Positions 17,983 to 26,541 of a stretch of DNA of 34,113 nt are shown here, in pieces. Positions within the stretch are counted from its first letter, which is position 1. The number at the start of each line of letters is the position of its first letter. The stretch spans positions 1-34,113 of the forward strand of contig JAMCRS010000469.1 of the NCBI GenBank assembly GCA_023380675.1, given 5' to 3'. The notes beneath the pieces were generated by a model, which saw nothing but the letters and a program-made list of their open reading frames with translations, did not search any database and was not told where the DNA came from. The stretch is from Chloroflexota bacterium. GTDB lineage: Bacteria; Chloroflexota; Anaerolineae; UBA4142. The translations under genes and the position numbers were made by a program.

Positions 17983-18939
17983 ATGGATTCAGGGAAGCGT
18001 CAGCGAGCAGAAGGCGAGGCACAGAGGTTAAAAACCAATCGAGATGAGCTAGTGGAATGTATTGCGCGGGCTATTCGCGAAGACGGTACGATTGAGTTAC
18101 TGAAAGGCATTCGTCTCCGCCGTTCCTCCGCGCCTACGGCGTCAGTTCCCGGGGTGACCACCCCCTCCTTTTGCGTGATTGCTCAGGGCTGCAAGGAGAT
18201 CCACCTGGGTGAGGAGACATATCGATACGACCCCTATCATTATCTCCTTACCGCAGTCGATCTGCCGGTTGCCACCCTGATCCTCAAAGCATCGAAGGCA
18301 CAGCCATACCTAGGTCTCGTTTTGGAACTGGACCCCATCCTGGTCGGCTCGGTCATGATCGACTCGGGTTTTATCCAGACACCTAACCATATCGACGTGA
18401 AGGCAATAGACGTGAGTCGTCTGGATTCAGGTTTGCTGGATGCAGTGGTGCGGCTTGTCAGACTCTTCGACTCGCCCAGCGAAGCACAGTTCCTCGCCCC
18501 GCTGGTCACACGAGAAATTGTCTATCGGCTCCTGATGGGAAAGCAAGGCGACCGGCTTCGTCACATTGCCATCCTGGGGGGCTATACCGCCCCCATCGCG
18601 CAAGCCGTTGAGCAGCTGCGCAAAAACTATGACCGGCCGCTTAGGATTGACGAGATTGCGCGCGACCTGGGAATGAGCGTTTCGGGATTTCACCACCGCT
18701 TTAAAGCCGTCACCGCGATGAGCCCTCTCCAGTTCCAAAAGCAGATGCGACTCCAAGAAGCCCGCCGGCTCATGCTCGGTGAACATCTGGACGCGGCCAG
18801 TGCCGGCTTCCGGGTGGGCTACAACGATGCCTCGTATTTTAACCGGGAGTACAAAAAGCTCTTCGGCGTGCCGCCGATGCGCGATGTGGAGCGGCTGCGG
18901 GAAGCGGCCATACAGGACGATGGTCTGGGAGCCGATTAG
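17983..18939 (+). CDS. AraC-family transcriptional regulator with AraC_N domain (YqhC-like)
   Basis: About 318 aa. The N-terminal AraC_N ligand/dimer domain is seen in TPSFCVIAQGCKEIHLGEETYRYDPYHYLL; the C-terminal double helix-turn-helix includes IDEIARDLGMSVSGFHHRFKAVTAMSPLQFQKQMRLQEAR and the second reader FRVGYNDASYFNREYKKLFGVPP. The frame is open from a TTG at 17944, but ATG 17983 follows an AGAGG at good distance and is preferred. This subfamily includes E. coli YqhC, which senses aldehydes and switches on an alcohol dehydrogenase and an aldo/keto reductase. Here the regulator is divergent from exactly such enzymes, so it is probably their activator. Confidence 0.88.
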   Translation: MDSGKRQRAEGEAQRLKTNRDELVECIARAIREDGTIELLKGIRLRRSSAPTASVPGVTTPSFCVIAQGCKEIHLGEETYRYDPYHYLLTAVDLPVATLILKASKAQPYLGLVLELDPILVGSVMIDSGFIQTPNHIDVKAIDVSRLDSGLLDAVVRLVRLFDSPSEAQFLAPLVTREIVYRLLMGKQGDRLRHIAILGGYTAPIAQAVEQLRKNYDRPLRIDEIARDLGMSVSGFHHRFKAVTAMSPLQFQKQMRLQEARRLMLGEHLDAASAGFRVGYNDASYFNREYKKLFGVPPMRDVERLREAAIQDDGLGAD

Positions 18940-19084
18940 CAGCGGGTGATCGGTCCGATTGACACGCCGCTCTCGTGCGCAGGGCGAGCGCCAGCAATTT
19001 TAGATTCGTAGCCACAAGCAGACCCGGTTAGGAGTGTCCATTCCTACCGAGCTAAAGGGCATTAGGGTCAACGAAGCACAAACA

Positions 19085-20512
19085 CTATTTTGCCGCCGCG
19101 ACGAGCTCGTCGAGCCGATGCTGAACATCAGATGGCAGCGGCTCGGGCTGATGGGTGGCGAGGATTGCCTCAACCCGTTCCCTCGCGCGCTGGCGGAGCG
19201 TTTTGCTGCCGCCGGCAACCCAACGGTCGCGGCTGCCCCGGTCTAAGAGCTTGGGATACCAATCTTGCTTGTAATGGGCAAGCGTATGTTGGCTGCCCAA
19301 ATAGTCGCCCCGCGGCCCTATCTCGTCTATGACGTCCAGCGCGAGCGTTTCGTCGTTCACCTCGATCGGAGTCATGAAATGCTTGATATAGTTGATGAAC
19401 TCGTCGCAGATGACTACCTGCTCGATCGAGTCAGATAGGCCGCCTTCGAGGTAGCCGACGTCATGCGCCATCTGGGCGCCCCCCTGAGTCTCGAGCAGCA
19501 GCGAAAAGGCTGCCTCGGCCGCGGCTTGCTCGTCTGGGATTTTCGAGTCGCTGCAGCCGGTCAGTCCAAAGATTGGCATGTCGTAATAGTGCGCGACCTC
19601 GAGGAGCGCGGTGCGGTTCTCGGGCGCCGCGTAGGTGTCGAGCATAAAGCGCATATCGAACATGTCGTTGACGCCGCCGGTGAGGATAACGGGCGCCCCC
19701 TCGCGTTTCAATTCCGCGAGCACCAGCCCCGCCAGTTCGCCCGCATTCGCCAGCGCGATCGCACCCGCCAAGGTCACAGGCCCGCTCGCCCCGCGCAGCA
19801 CCACCGGCGTGTACGTCGTCGGCAAGCCGCGCTCTGCCATGAACAGCAGTTTTTGCAGGGCCTCCTCATTATGACGGAGCGGGGCCGTCACGTTGATATA
19901 CAGCGCGGCCAGCGGGCGGCGCTTGAATTCCTCAGCACCTCCAGCCACGGCTTCGGCCATGGCCACCGCGTCGCGCGTGCCGGAGAATTCTAGCGTCACG
20001 AACAAGATCGGCTTGATGCTGTTCATGAGCATCGCTCGCATCTGATACCGATCGTAGACGTTTGGCTCCACGTCGTTCGGAATGCAAAAGGACATCAAGA
20101 AATCGATGTTGGGCAGCGCATCGCAGACGCGCGTCGCCTCTTCGATATCGCGCAAGAGACCGGGGCGTCGTTCCCCCGTCCGATGATCGATGACGTTCGG
20201 GCAATCGGAGCCGGTGCCATAGTACGTGTTGTAGCCCGCCAGCTGCATCGCCAGCTTGCCGTGACGATCATATAGGTCCACGCGCTTGGGCGCGACCGAA
20301 AGCGCCCACTCGACCTTGTCCGGGGGAATGCGGATACGATTTCCGTCGGTGACCGGGATGCCTGCTTTCTGAGCAAGATCGAGCGCCTCTTGAGAGTACA
20401 GAAGAACGCCAGTGCGTTCGAGGATTTCAAGGCTCGCCTGATGCAGACGTTTGACCTGCTCGTCGGTGAACTTGCGAATGCGGCCAGTGCCATTGTTGTT
20501 TTGGCTCATCAT
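19085..20512 (-). CDS. Non-pyrrolysine MttB-family methylamine/betaine:corrinoid methyltransferase
   Basis: A 475-aa member of the trimethylamine methyltransferase (MttB) superfamily. Seen: N-terminal FTDEQVKRLHQASLEILERTGV, the LAALYINVTAPLRHNEEALQKLL stretch, and LTGCSDSKIPDEQAAAEAAFSLLLE. The frame is uninterrupted, with no in-frame amber codon, so it is the pyrrolysine-free type. Characterised pyrrolysine-free members (MtgB, MtpB, MtcB) remove a methyl group from glycine betaine, proline betaine or carnitine and put it on a corrinoid protein. AAGGGAG stands before ATGATG. It is the last gene in the operon that also encodes the corrinoid protein and the folate methyltransferase. The substrate is not fixed by sequence. 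Confidence 0.9.
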   Translation of the reverse strand: MMSQNNNGTGRIRKFTDEQVKRLHQASLEILERTGVLLYSQEALDLAQKAGIPVTDGNRIRIPPDKVEWALSVAPKRVDLYDRHGKLAMQLAGYNTYYGTGSDCPNVIDHRTGERRPGLLRDIEEATRVCDALPNIDFLMSFCIPNDVEPNVYDRYQMRAMLMNSIKPILFVTLEFSGTRDAVAMAEAVAGGAEEFKRRPLAALYINVTAPLRHNEEALQKLLFMAERGLPTTYTPVVLRGASGPVTLAGAIALANAGELAGLVLAELKREGAPVILTGGVNDMFDMRFMLDTYAAPENRTALLEVAHYYDMPIFGLTGCSDSKIPDEQAAAEAAFSLLLETQGGAQMAHDVGYLEGGLSDSIEQVVICDEFINYIKHFMTPIEVNDETLALDVIDEIGPRGDYLGSQHTLAHYKQDWYPKLLDRGSRDRWVAGGSKTLRQRARERVEAILATHQPEPLPSDVQHRLDELVAAAK

Positions 20513-20573
20513 TGGGAGACTCCCTTCGACATGTCGGAGAAGGACGCGTGAGGAAACAGGAGGCTGCCGGCAT

Positions 20574-21470
20574 TCACCCCGTTCGTTCGCGTCTCTGTAA
20601 TTCTAGTTTCTCCTGCGCTCGCCTGGAGGCAAGCGTGAGCGCGTCCAGCACAAGCGCGGGCAGCGCCGCCAGGCGATATTCTCGCGACGCGCGGGCACGG
20701 CTGGAACGCGGATTGGATTCTCGCTGTACAAGCCGCGCGGCCTCGGCAAATGTTTCGTCTCCCGGCACTTGCCCGACCAGAAATTCCTCAGCCGCGGTGG
20801 CGCGAAACGGGGTTGGCGCGACGGGTCCTAGCGCAATGGCGGCGCGGGCGATGTAACCTCCTGCCAATTCTAGCACAGTCGCGCAGTTCAAGATTGGAAG
20901 GACCAAGGAATCCCGGCGGCCGATCCGCCGCCACCCGGTACCCCATGGTCGTTCCGGAATACGGAACCGAACAGCCGTAATGATCTGCCGAGTGGGATCC
21001 ACGAAAGAACGACCGGGGCCGGCGAAAAGCCGCGCAACCGGAAGCCCCCGTATGCCGTCCTTGTCATGCAATAGCACTTGGGCCTCCAGCGCGAGCGCGA
21101 CCACGGCGCCATCCGCGGCCGGCAGTGCTTGAACCAGGTTGCCCGCCCAAGTGGCGGCATTTTGAATATCTGCTGAACCGACCGCGGCTGAAGCATCAAC
21201 CAAAGCCTGAACGTGTGATTGCAGGTACGGGTGCTGCGTGAGCGCGGAGAAGGTCACGGCGGCGCCAACCTCAACGTATTCCCTTGCGACCGTGATCTGG
21301 TCCAAGCCCGGAATGTGCGTAATGTCGACGAGACAGCGCGGACTCCGCTTTCCCTTGCGCATGTCCGGCAGCACATCCGTGCCGCCCGCAATGATCAAGG
21401 CGTCGCCATCATAGCGGCCAAGAATCTCAAGAGCCTCACTTATGGATCCAGGCACGCAATACGTCGTCAC
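20574..21470 (-). CDS. FAD-binding medium subunit of a molybdenum hydroxylase (CoxM/XdhB/YgfM-like)
   Basis: A 298-aa flavoprotein of the CO dehydrogenase/xanthine dehydrogenase medium-subunit family. FAD motif one is ALIIAGGTDVLPDMRKGKR and motif two ATWAGNLVQALPAADGAVVALAL; the C-terminal CO_deh_flav_C domain ends the protein. It takes electrons from the iron-sulfur centres of the fused large subunit and passes them to NAD+ or another acceptor. ATG overlaps the stop of the large subunit by 4 nt, which supports a stable two-polypeptide enzyme. The MttB-family gene follows after 61 nt. Confidence 0.9.
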   Translation of the reverse strand: MTTYCVPGSISEALEILGRYDGDALIIAGGTDVLPDMRKGKRSPRCLVDITHIPGLDQITVAREYVEVGAAVTFSALTQHPYLQSHVQALVDASAAVGSADIQNAATWAGNLVQALPAADGAVVALALEAQVLLHDKDGIRGLPVARLFAGPGRSFVDPTRQIITAVRFRIPERPWGTGWRRIGRRDSLVLPILNCATVLELAGGYIARAAIALGPVAPTPFRATAAEEFLVGQVPGDETFAEAARLVQRESNPRSSRARASREYRLAALPALVLDALTLASRRAQEKLELQRRERTG

Positions 21471-24175
21471 GGTTTCCCCAGCATTGCCGCGAGCACGCGC
21501 TCGGGCGTCGCCGGAATGGTTCTAAGGCGGACCCCGATGGCGCGTGAGATGCCGTTGATAATTGCCGGCGTAGCAGGCAGCAGCGGCGCTTCGCCGAGCC
21601 CCTTGACTCCCAAGGGACTGAAAATGCTTGGCACCTCGACGAGCACAATGTCCATTTGTGGTATCGCCTTGATCGTCGGCAGGTAATAGTTGCGGAAACC
21701 GGTTGTTTCGCCGGGGAGATATTCCTCCATCAGCGCGGCGCCCAGCCCCATCACGATCGCGCCCTCCACCTGCCCGCGCGCGTCGGTTCTGTTGACGACG
21801 CGCCCCACATCGTGGGCGGCGGCGACTCGCACGACGCGCACTTCGCCGGTACGCAAGTCCACCTGTACTTGGGCAACCTGCGCCCCGGTCACGAACAAGG
21901 GGAGATACTCGGGCCGCAGACCGGCTGGAAAACGATCCGACAAATCGAAGACGCCGGCCAGTCGTCGCGACTTGCCGATGCGGTCGAATTCGCGAGCGAT
22001 TTCGACAAGTGTGGCAAGTCGTGTTGGATCGCCGGTTGCCGTGACCCCGGCTCCGGTCAGCTGCAGTTGATCGGGCGCGACGTCCAACATCTCCGCCGCA
22101 ATGCCAAGGATGGCGTTTTTGAGGTTTTCTGCTGCCAGACTCACTGCCCCGCCCACGAAGAACGTGGCGCGGGAGGCGCCCTGGATACCGCTGTCCGGAA
22201 CCCGCGCACTGTCGGCGTTGACGAGCGTAACGTTCTCGCGGGGCACACCCAACGCGGCCGCCGCGATTTGGTTCATCGAAGTGTTGGTCCCTTGCCCGTA
22301 ATCGGGCGCGGAGCAGTAGATGACGAGACCGCCATCACGCGCTAGTTCGGCGTACGCCTCGACCCGAAGGGTGCCGGATTTCCCGAATCGGTACCACATC
22401 CCCGCCAGACCGACGGCGCGCCGCATCGAACCATCTGATTCCTCGTTGAACGCTTTTGCTTCGGCCGAATACGCATCATAATGCGGGCGCAATGCCTCGA
22501 GCGCCTGCTCGAAACCCAAAGAATCGGCAACCGGATAGCCCAAAAAAGATCGCTCGCCCTGCAAAAGGCGGTTCTGCAAGCGGAATTCGAGCGGATCCAT
22601 CCGAAGACGTTGGACGAGCTCGTCTAGGGCGCACTCGGTGGCGAACACAGCTTGACTCGTGCCAAAGCCGCGGAATTGACCTGCCTTGCAGCCGTTTGTA
22701 TAGACCGTCGTCGCGGTTGCGTCCACGGCTTGCCAACGGTACGGACCGCCGCTGGCGGTCACTGCAAAATTCGGAATAAACTGCCCACCAGAGTCGTATG
22801 CTCCGGTATTCGCGAGAATGTTTTCCTGGATTGCGGTCAGTCGGCCGTCCCGCGTGGCGCCGATCCGGATGTCGGTTTTGTAGGGGTGGCGTTTGGGAGC
22901 CGCGTCGAACGACTCGCGCCGAGTGTACACCAGGCGCACGGGCTGTCGCAGATGATAGACCATCAACCCCACGGCCACAAAAGGCCAGGGATCCTGTCTG
23001 GATCCGAAGGAACCGCCGGTGGGTGGCTGGATGACGCGCACTCGCTCGCGTTGTAGACCGAGCACGTCCGCGATGTAACCTTGCTGATTGTGCGGTTCGT
23101 GGTTGCCGCCGATCACCGTGATGCGATTCTCGTCGTCGAGGTAGCCCAGCACCGCTTCCCGCTCTATGGCCCCGTGGGCCAGGTACGCCGTTTCGTAGCG
23201 CGCCGCGACGACTTCGGCCGCAGAACCCATTGCGCTGTCTATATCGCCATGCCGAACCTGAAAAGTGGTCAGGATATTCTTTGTCCCTGCGATCGGATAG
23301 GCGCCGGTGTCCAGCGCCTCGTCCACCTCGTAGGTGTGCGGCAGGACCTCATAATTTGCCTCAATGTTCTTCAGGGCTGCCGCCGCGGCTTGAGGCGTTT
23401 GGGCCACGAGTAGTGCGACCGGCGCACCGATCATCCGCACCGTTTGACCGACTGGGGTCAGGACCGGTTCTTCCTGGCTGTAACTGGGAAAGCCATTGAT
23501 CCCCGGGATATCGGCTGCCGTGAAAACGCGCACGACGCCCGGCATCTGCGCCGCGCGGTCCGTGGTCAGCGTGAGCAGCCGCGCATGGGGATGGGGCGAG
23601 CGGAGCACGGCAGCGTACAGCATTGCTGGCATCGGTATATCCTCGACGTAGCGCGCGCGGCCGGTCACTTTGTCGACTGAATCGGCTCGGCGATCTGCGC
23701 CGGACGGAATGGTGGGCGGGGGCGCGGCGGCGAGCTTGACAGCTCGGATGATGCTGGCGTATCCCGTACACCGGCAAAGGTGACCATCCAGCGCGTCGAG
23801 GATGTCGATTTCGCTTGGGTTGGGCTCGCGATCTAAGAGGGCCTTTGCCGCCATCAACATGCCGGGCGTGCAATAGCCGCACTGAACGGCGCCGGCGGCG
23901 ATGAATGCCTCTTGAACCGAATCGAGATGGTCTGCGCCGCCGAGCCCCTCCACAGTGAGAACAGTGCGACCGGCCACCTTCCCGACTGCTGTCAGGCAGG
24001 CGCGAACGGGCTGCCCGTCCAGCAGAACGGTGCAGGCTCCGCACTCGCCCTCCTCGTCGCACCCCTGTTTTGTTCCGGTCAGTCCCAGTTCCTCACGCAA
24101 TACGCGCAGTAGCGGAACGGCGGGATCGGCCGCGGTCGTGGCGGGGCGATGGTTCACCGTGAACGAAATGGGCAT
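21467..24175 (-). CDS. Molybdenum hydroxylase with fused [2Fe-2S] and molybdopterin domains (Mop/XdhD-like)
   Basis: A 902-aa fusion. Residues 1-155 hold both [2Fe-2S] clusters: plant-type Cys39, Cys45, Cys48, Cys60 and the helical domain Cys99, Cys102, Cys134, Cys136. The rest is the two-part molybdopterin domain, with GGSFGSR, QFRGFGTSQ and VKGLGEAPL, where Glu862 is the expected catalytic base. The CO dehydrogenase motif AYRCSFR is absent, so it is not a CO dehydrogenase. The size matches D. gigas aldehyde oxidoreductase Mop and E. coli XdhD. A separate FAD subunit follows directly. The reaction is hydroxylation of a heterocycle or aldehyde. The gene lies 118 nt after the methyltransferase gene, with a weak Shine-Dalgarno. 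Confidence 0.92.
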   Translation of the reverse strand: MPISFTVNHRPATTAADPAVPLLRVLREELGLTGTKQGCDEEGECGACTVLLDGQPVRACLTAVGKVAGRTVLTVEGLGGADHLDSVQEAFIAAGAVQCGYCTPGMLMAAKALLDREPNPSEIDILDALDGHLCRCTGYASIIRAVKLAAAPPPTIPSGADRRADSVDKVTGRARYVEDIPMPAMLYAAVLRSPHPHARLLTLTTDRAAQMPGVVRVFTAADIPGINGFPSYSQEEPVLTPVGQTVRMIGAPVALLVAQTPQAAAAALKNIEANYEVLPHTYEVDEALDTGAYPIAGTKNILTTFQVRHGDIDSAMGSAAEVVAARYETAYLAHGAIEREAVLGYLDDENRITVIGGNHEPHNQQGYIADVLGLQRERVRVIQPPTGGSFGSRQDPWPFVAVGLMVYHLRQPVRLVYTRRESFDAAPKRHPYKTDIRIGATRDGRLTAIQENILANTGAYDSGGQFIPNFAVTASGGPYRWQAVDATATTVYTNGCKAGQFRGFGTSQAVFATECALDELVQRLRMDPLEFRLQNRLLQGERSFLGYPVADSLGFEQALEALRPHYDAYSAEAKAFNEESDGSMRRAVGLAGMWYRFGKSGTLRVEAYAELARDGGLVIYCSAPDYGQGTNTSMNQIAAAALGVPRENVTLVNADSARVPDSGIQGASRATFFVGGAVSLAAENLKNAILGIAAEMLDVAPDQLQLTGAGVTATGDPTRLATLVEIAREFDRIGKSRRLAGVFDLSDRFPAGLRPEYLPLFVTGAQVAQVQVDLRTGEVRVVRVAAAHDVGRVVNRTDARGQVEGAIVMGLGAALMEEYLPGETTGFRNYYLPTIKAIPQMDIVLVEVPSIFSPLGVKGLGEAPLLPATPAIINGISRAIGVRLRTIPATPERVLAAMLGKP

Positions 24176-24293
24176 GGACTATCCGTTTTCGCCGTATCGG
24201 ATGAATCGACCATGGTACCGGACCTCACACCTGCCGGCGCTGGTTGAATATTACGGTAACACAAGATTGGCCGCGCGTCGATGCGAGCAGATG

Positions 24294-25157
24294 TCAAGCA
24301 TTCGCCCGAGCCGCTTGGGCTTTTCGATACGCTTTGATCCAACGCATCGAGTATTCATCCCGTCCCATCAAGAGATCGCAGGCGAGGATTGTGTTGCGTA
24401 ATTCGGGGATCGTTGGATCGGTGATGGCTGCCGTGAGCCCGCGCGATATACCCAGCGCGAGATAAGCCGTGTTGATCGTCTTGCGGTCAGGCAACCCGAA
24501 GGACACGTTGCTTGCACCCAAGGACAGATTCACGCCCAGGTCATCGCGTACGAGCTGCAGGGTGTCGAGCGTTACCCTGCCTGCGTTCGAATCTGCGCTC
24601 ACGGTCAAGGCGAGGCAATCAATCAGGACGTCTTCGATGGGGAGGCCGAATTCCGCTGCGCGTCGTACAATCTTGCGTGCCACGCCGAGCCTCGCCTCGG
24701 GCGTGGGCGGAACGCCTTTCTCGTCTGTGATGACGCCGATGACGGCGGCGTGGTACTTGGCGGCCATTGGCAGCACCGCGTCCAGCATCTTTTCTTCGCC
24801 GGTCGTGGAGTTGATGAGCGCTTTGCCTGGGTAGATCGCAAGTGCGGCCTCAAGCGCAGCGGGGTTGGCGCTGTCAAAGCAGAGAGGCGCGTCCACGGTT
24901 TGGATCAACCTGCGCGTGAGGTCGCCCAGCAGTTTCACTTCGTCCGCCCCGGGCACACCCGCGTTCACGTCGAGCACTTGCGCCCCCGCCGCGATCTGAG
25001 CGCGCGCATCGTCGAGCGCGACCGTAAAATCGCCGGCGGCAAGCGTTTCCAAGAGTTTCTTGCGGCGAGTCGGGTTGATGCGTTCGCCGATCATGACAAA
25101 GGGTTGGACGGGGCCGATCAGAACCTGCCGATCCTTGAACCTGAGGAGGGTCTCCAT
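24294..25157 (-). CDS. Methyl-corrinoid:tetrahydrofolate methyltransferase (MtgA/AcsE-like)
   Basis: A 287-aa pterin-binding TIM barrel. Hallmarks: MIGERINPTRRKKL (22-35), DVNAG (63-67), CFDS (93-96), INSTTGEE (115-122) and GASNVSFGLPDR (214-225) with Asn217 at the position that contacts the pterin N5 region. In MtgA-type enzymes the methyl group moves from the corrinoid protein to tetrahydrofolate, giving methyl-THF for the Wood-Ljungdahl branch or folate oxidation. The start is 3 nt from the corrinoid protein stop, so the two are co-translated. No reductive activase for the corrinoid (RamA-like) is in the window. Confidence 0.92.
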   Translation of the reverse strand: METLLRFKDRQVLIGPVQPFVMIGERINPTRRKKLLETLAAGDFTVALDDARAQIAAGAQVLDVNAGVPGADEVKLLGDLTRRLIQTVDAPLCFDSANPAALEAALAIYPGKALINSTTGEEKMLDAVLPMAAKYHAAVIGVITDEKGVPPTPEARLGVARKIVRRAAEFGLPIEDVLIDCLALTVSADSNAGRVTLDTLQLVRDDLGVNLSLGASNVSFGLPDRKTINTAYLALGISRGLTAAITDPTIPELRNTILACDLLMGRDEYSMRWIKAYRKAQAARANA

Positions 25158-25160
25158 AGA

Positions 25161-25787
25161 TTAACCTACCACACTTTTTACCAGCCGGGTCGCACTGGAG
25201 GCGTCGGGCGCATAGCCGTCAGCCCCTATTTGCTTCGCATACTCCCGAGTCACCGGCGCCCCACCGACGATGACCTTGACGCGATTTCTCGCCCCGGCTT
25301 TTTCCAGCGCGTCCATCGTGCGCTTCATGGCGGGCATGGTTGTCGTGAGCAGCGCGGACATTGCGATGACGTCTACACCTTCTTGAGCCGCCTGAACGAA
25401 TCGTTCCGGTGCTACATCCGCGCCCAGATCATTGACCTCCAGGCCCGCGCCTTCGAGCATCATCGCAACGAGGTTCTTGCCAATGTCGTGCAAGTCGCCC
25501 TGAACGGTCCCGATGGCAACGCGGCCCGTGGCTTGGACGCCGCTCGCCATCAGGAGTGGCTTGAGCACAATCAGCCCGGCTTGCATCGCGCGTGCCGCGA
25601 CCAGCATTTCGGGAACGTACAAATCACCACTTTCAAAACGCCTGCCTATCTCGGTCATCGCACGAATCAGTGCCTCTTGGAGGATGGTCCCGGCATCCGC
25701 GCCCTCGGCAAGAGCCTCCTTAACTCCCGACTGCACGGCCGGGGCGTTCCCATCAATCACATTCTGGTAGATGGTTTCGAGCTCCAT
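25161..25787 (-). CDS. Corrinoid (B12-binding) protein (MtgC/MttC-like)
   Basis: A 208-aa methyl carrier. Residues 1-85 are the helical cap (GRRFESGDLYVPEMLVAARAM). The B12-binding Rossmann domain has GDLHDIGKN (97-105) with His100 as lower axial cobalt ligand, then SALLTTTM and GGAPVT. It accepts the methyl group from the MttB-family enzyme and gives it to the folate methyltransferase. AAGGAG precedes the ATG. First gene of the five-gene operon. Upstream are a long leader with a possible small ORF and an extended -10 promoter near 26030. Confidence 0.93.
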   Translation of the reverse strand: MELETIYQNVIDGNAPAVQSGVKEALAEGADAGTILQEALIRAMTEIGRRFESGDLYVPEMLVAARAMQAGLIVLKPLLMASGVQATGRVAIGTVQGDLHDIGKNLVAMMLEGAGLEVNDLGADVAPERFVQAAQEGVDVIAMSALLTTTMPAMKRTMDALEKAGARNRVKVIVGGAPVTREYAKQIGADGYAPDASSATRLVKSVVG

Positions 25788-26007
25788 AATTCGGTCTCCT
25801 TGCAGGAAATGAATTGACTATTGGTGAACGCCGGTGCCCCCGGTTGGCGCGCTCGTCACGCACCACAGGCTCGAGGATCGCATTCCGGGTCTCGGCGATC
25901 TCGCCGGGCTTCCGCGGGCCCGGCATGAACGAGTGCCATAGTACTTTCCGAGGTAGGCTCCGTGCAATCTCGTCAAATTGTATTCTTTTCACGCGGCAAG
26001 TCACCAA
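25753..26007 (-). CDS. Possible small upstream ORF in the leader of the corrinoid operon (84 aa)
   Basis: ATG at 26007, or GTG at 25992; the frame runs past the corrinoid protein start and stops at 25753, overlapping it by 35 nt. The middle part (WHSFMPGPRKPGEIAETRNAI and the residues after it) has almost only G or C in third codon positions, like real genes here; the ends do not. No clear Shine-Dalgarno and no family recognised. It may be a leader peptide, a decayed gene or chance. Confidence 0.25.
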   Translation of the reverse strand: MVTCRVKRIQFDEIARSLPRKVLWHSFMPGPRKPGEIAETRNAILEPVVRDERANRGHRRSPIVNSFPARRPNYGARNHLPECD

Positions 26008-26025
26008 GGCCCTACTATAGCAGAG

Positions 26026-26034
26026 ATTATATCA
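26026..26034 (-). promoter_or_regulatory. Extended -10 promoter of the corrinoid/molybdenum hydroxylase operon
   Basis: Minus strand TGA-TATAAT (26034 to 26026), the extended -10 form that does not need a good -35; none is seen at the right distance. Transcription would start near 26019, leaving a leader of about 230 nt before the corrinoid protein ATG at 25787, long enough for regulation in the RNA. Confidence 0.4.
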
Positions 26035-26258
26035 GCCTGCAAGGTTGATGCATTTCACGGCACAGCTTTTGCAAAGTCGGCTGACACCCCGCCATAGGCA
26101 GGACGAGCCGAACGGCGCCGCCTCGCGCAGTCTTTGCCCCGGCCCGGCGTCCGCTGGAGAACTCGTCGCTCCGGAATGGCCGACCGGCTGCCGTTGTCGC
26201 TATTTGAGGCTCGGCGCAAATGCGAAAGGCATGACCAAGTGTGACGAAAGAGGAAAGA

Positions 26259-26299
26259 AATACCGCCGAATGACTCGAAATGAGAAATTCGGCGGTATT
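26259..26299 (-). terminator. Perfect 13-bp hairpin, terminator of the ArsR operon
   Basis: AATACCGCCGAAT (26259-26271) and ATTCGGCGGTATT (26287-26299) are perfect reverse complements with a 15-nt loop that itself holds CTC/GAG. On the minus strand a T-rich tail (TTTCTTTCC) follows. It lies about 240 nt beyond the DUF1801 stop and upstream of the next minus promoter, so it likely separates the two operons. Confidence 0.6.
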
Positions 26300-26541
26300 G
26301 TTCGTCCGGTGGTGGCGCCGCTAGGACACCAACCATCTACGAGGCGGTCCTCGCGGGTCGTGTGAGGACCGTTTGGGGCTCGCGAGCTCGAGTTCTCCGG
26401 GCATTTCGCCCGTTATCATCTCCGGAGGATTAAGCTGCTGGGATTCGCTTGGCGAACGATGCCGGCGTTCTTGTCCCGCGGGAACACTGCGTCCCGATTC
26501 ACCATCCCGCCCTGGGAGGGGACGAGGGGCGCGAAGAGTCC

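Larger units (their letters stand above)
25788..26541. other. 754-bp stretch between the corrinoid operon and the DUF1801 gene
   Basis: It contains the corrinoid operon leader with a possible small ORF (25753-26007), the extended -10 promoter at 26034-26026 (minus), and a strong hairpin at 26259-26299. I searched the leader for the core of a cobalamin riboswitch and did not recognise one. The parts 26045-26250 and 26300-26541 show nothing I can name. Confidence 0.5.

Noticed and set aside
19085..20512. Pyrrolysine-containing trimethylamine methyltransferase
   Set aside because: The frame has no in-frame TAG; the sequence around SDSKIPDEQ belongs to the pyrrolysine-free branch.
21467..24175. 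Aerobic CO dehydrogenase large subunit
   Set aside because: The AYRCSFR active-site motif is absent, and the iron-sulfur domain is fused to the large subunit.
25788..26020. Cobalamin riboswitch before the corrinoid operon
   Set aside because: No recognisable B12-box or GCCACTG core in the leader; a covariance search would be decisive.
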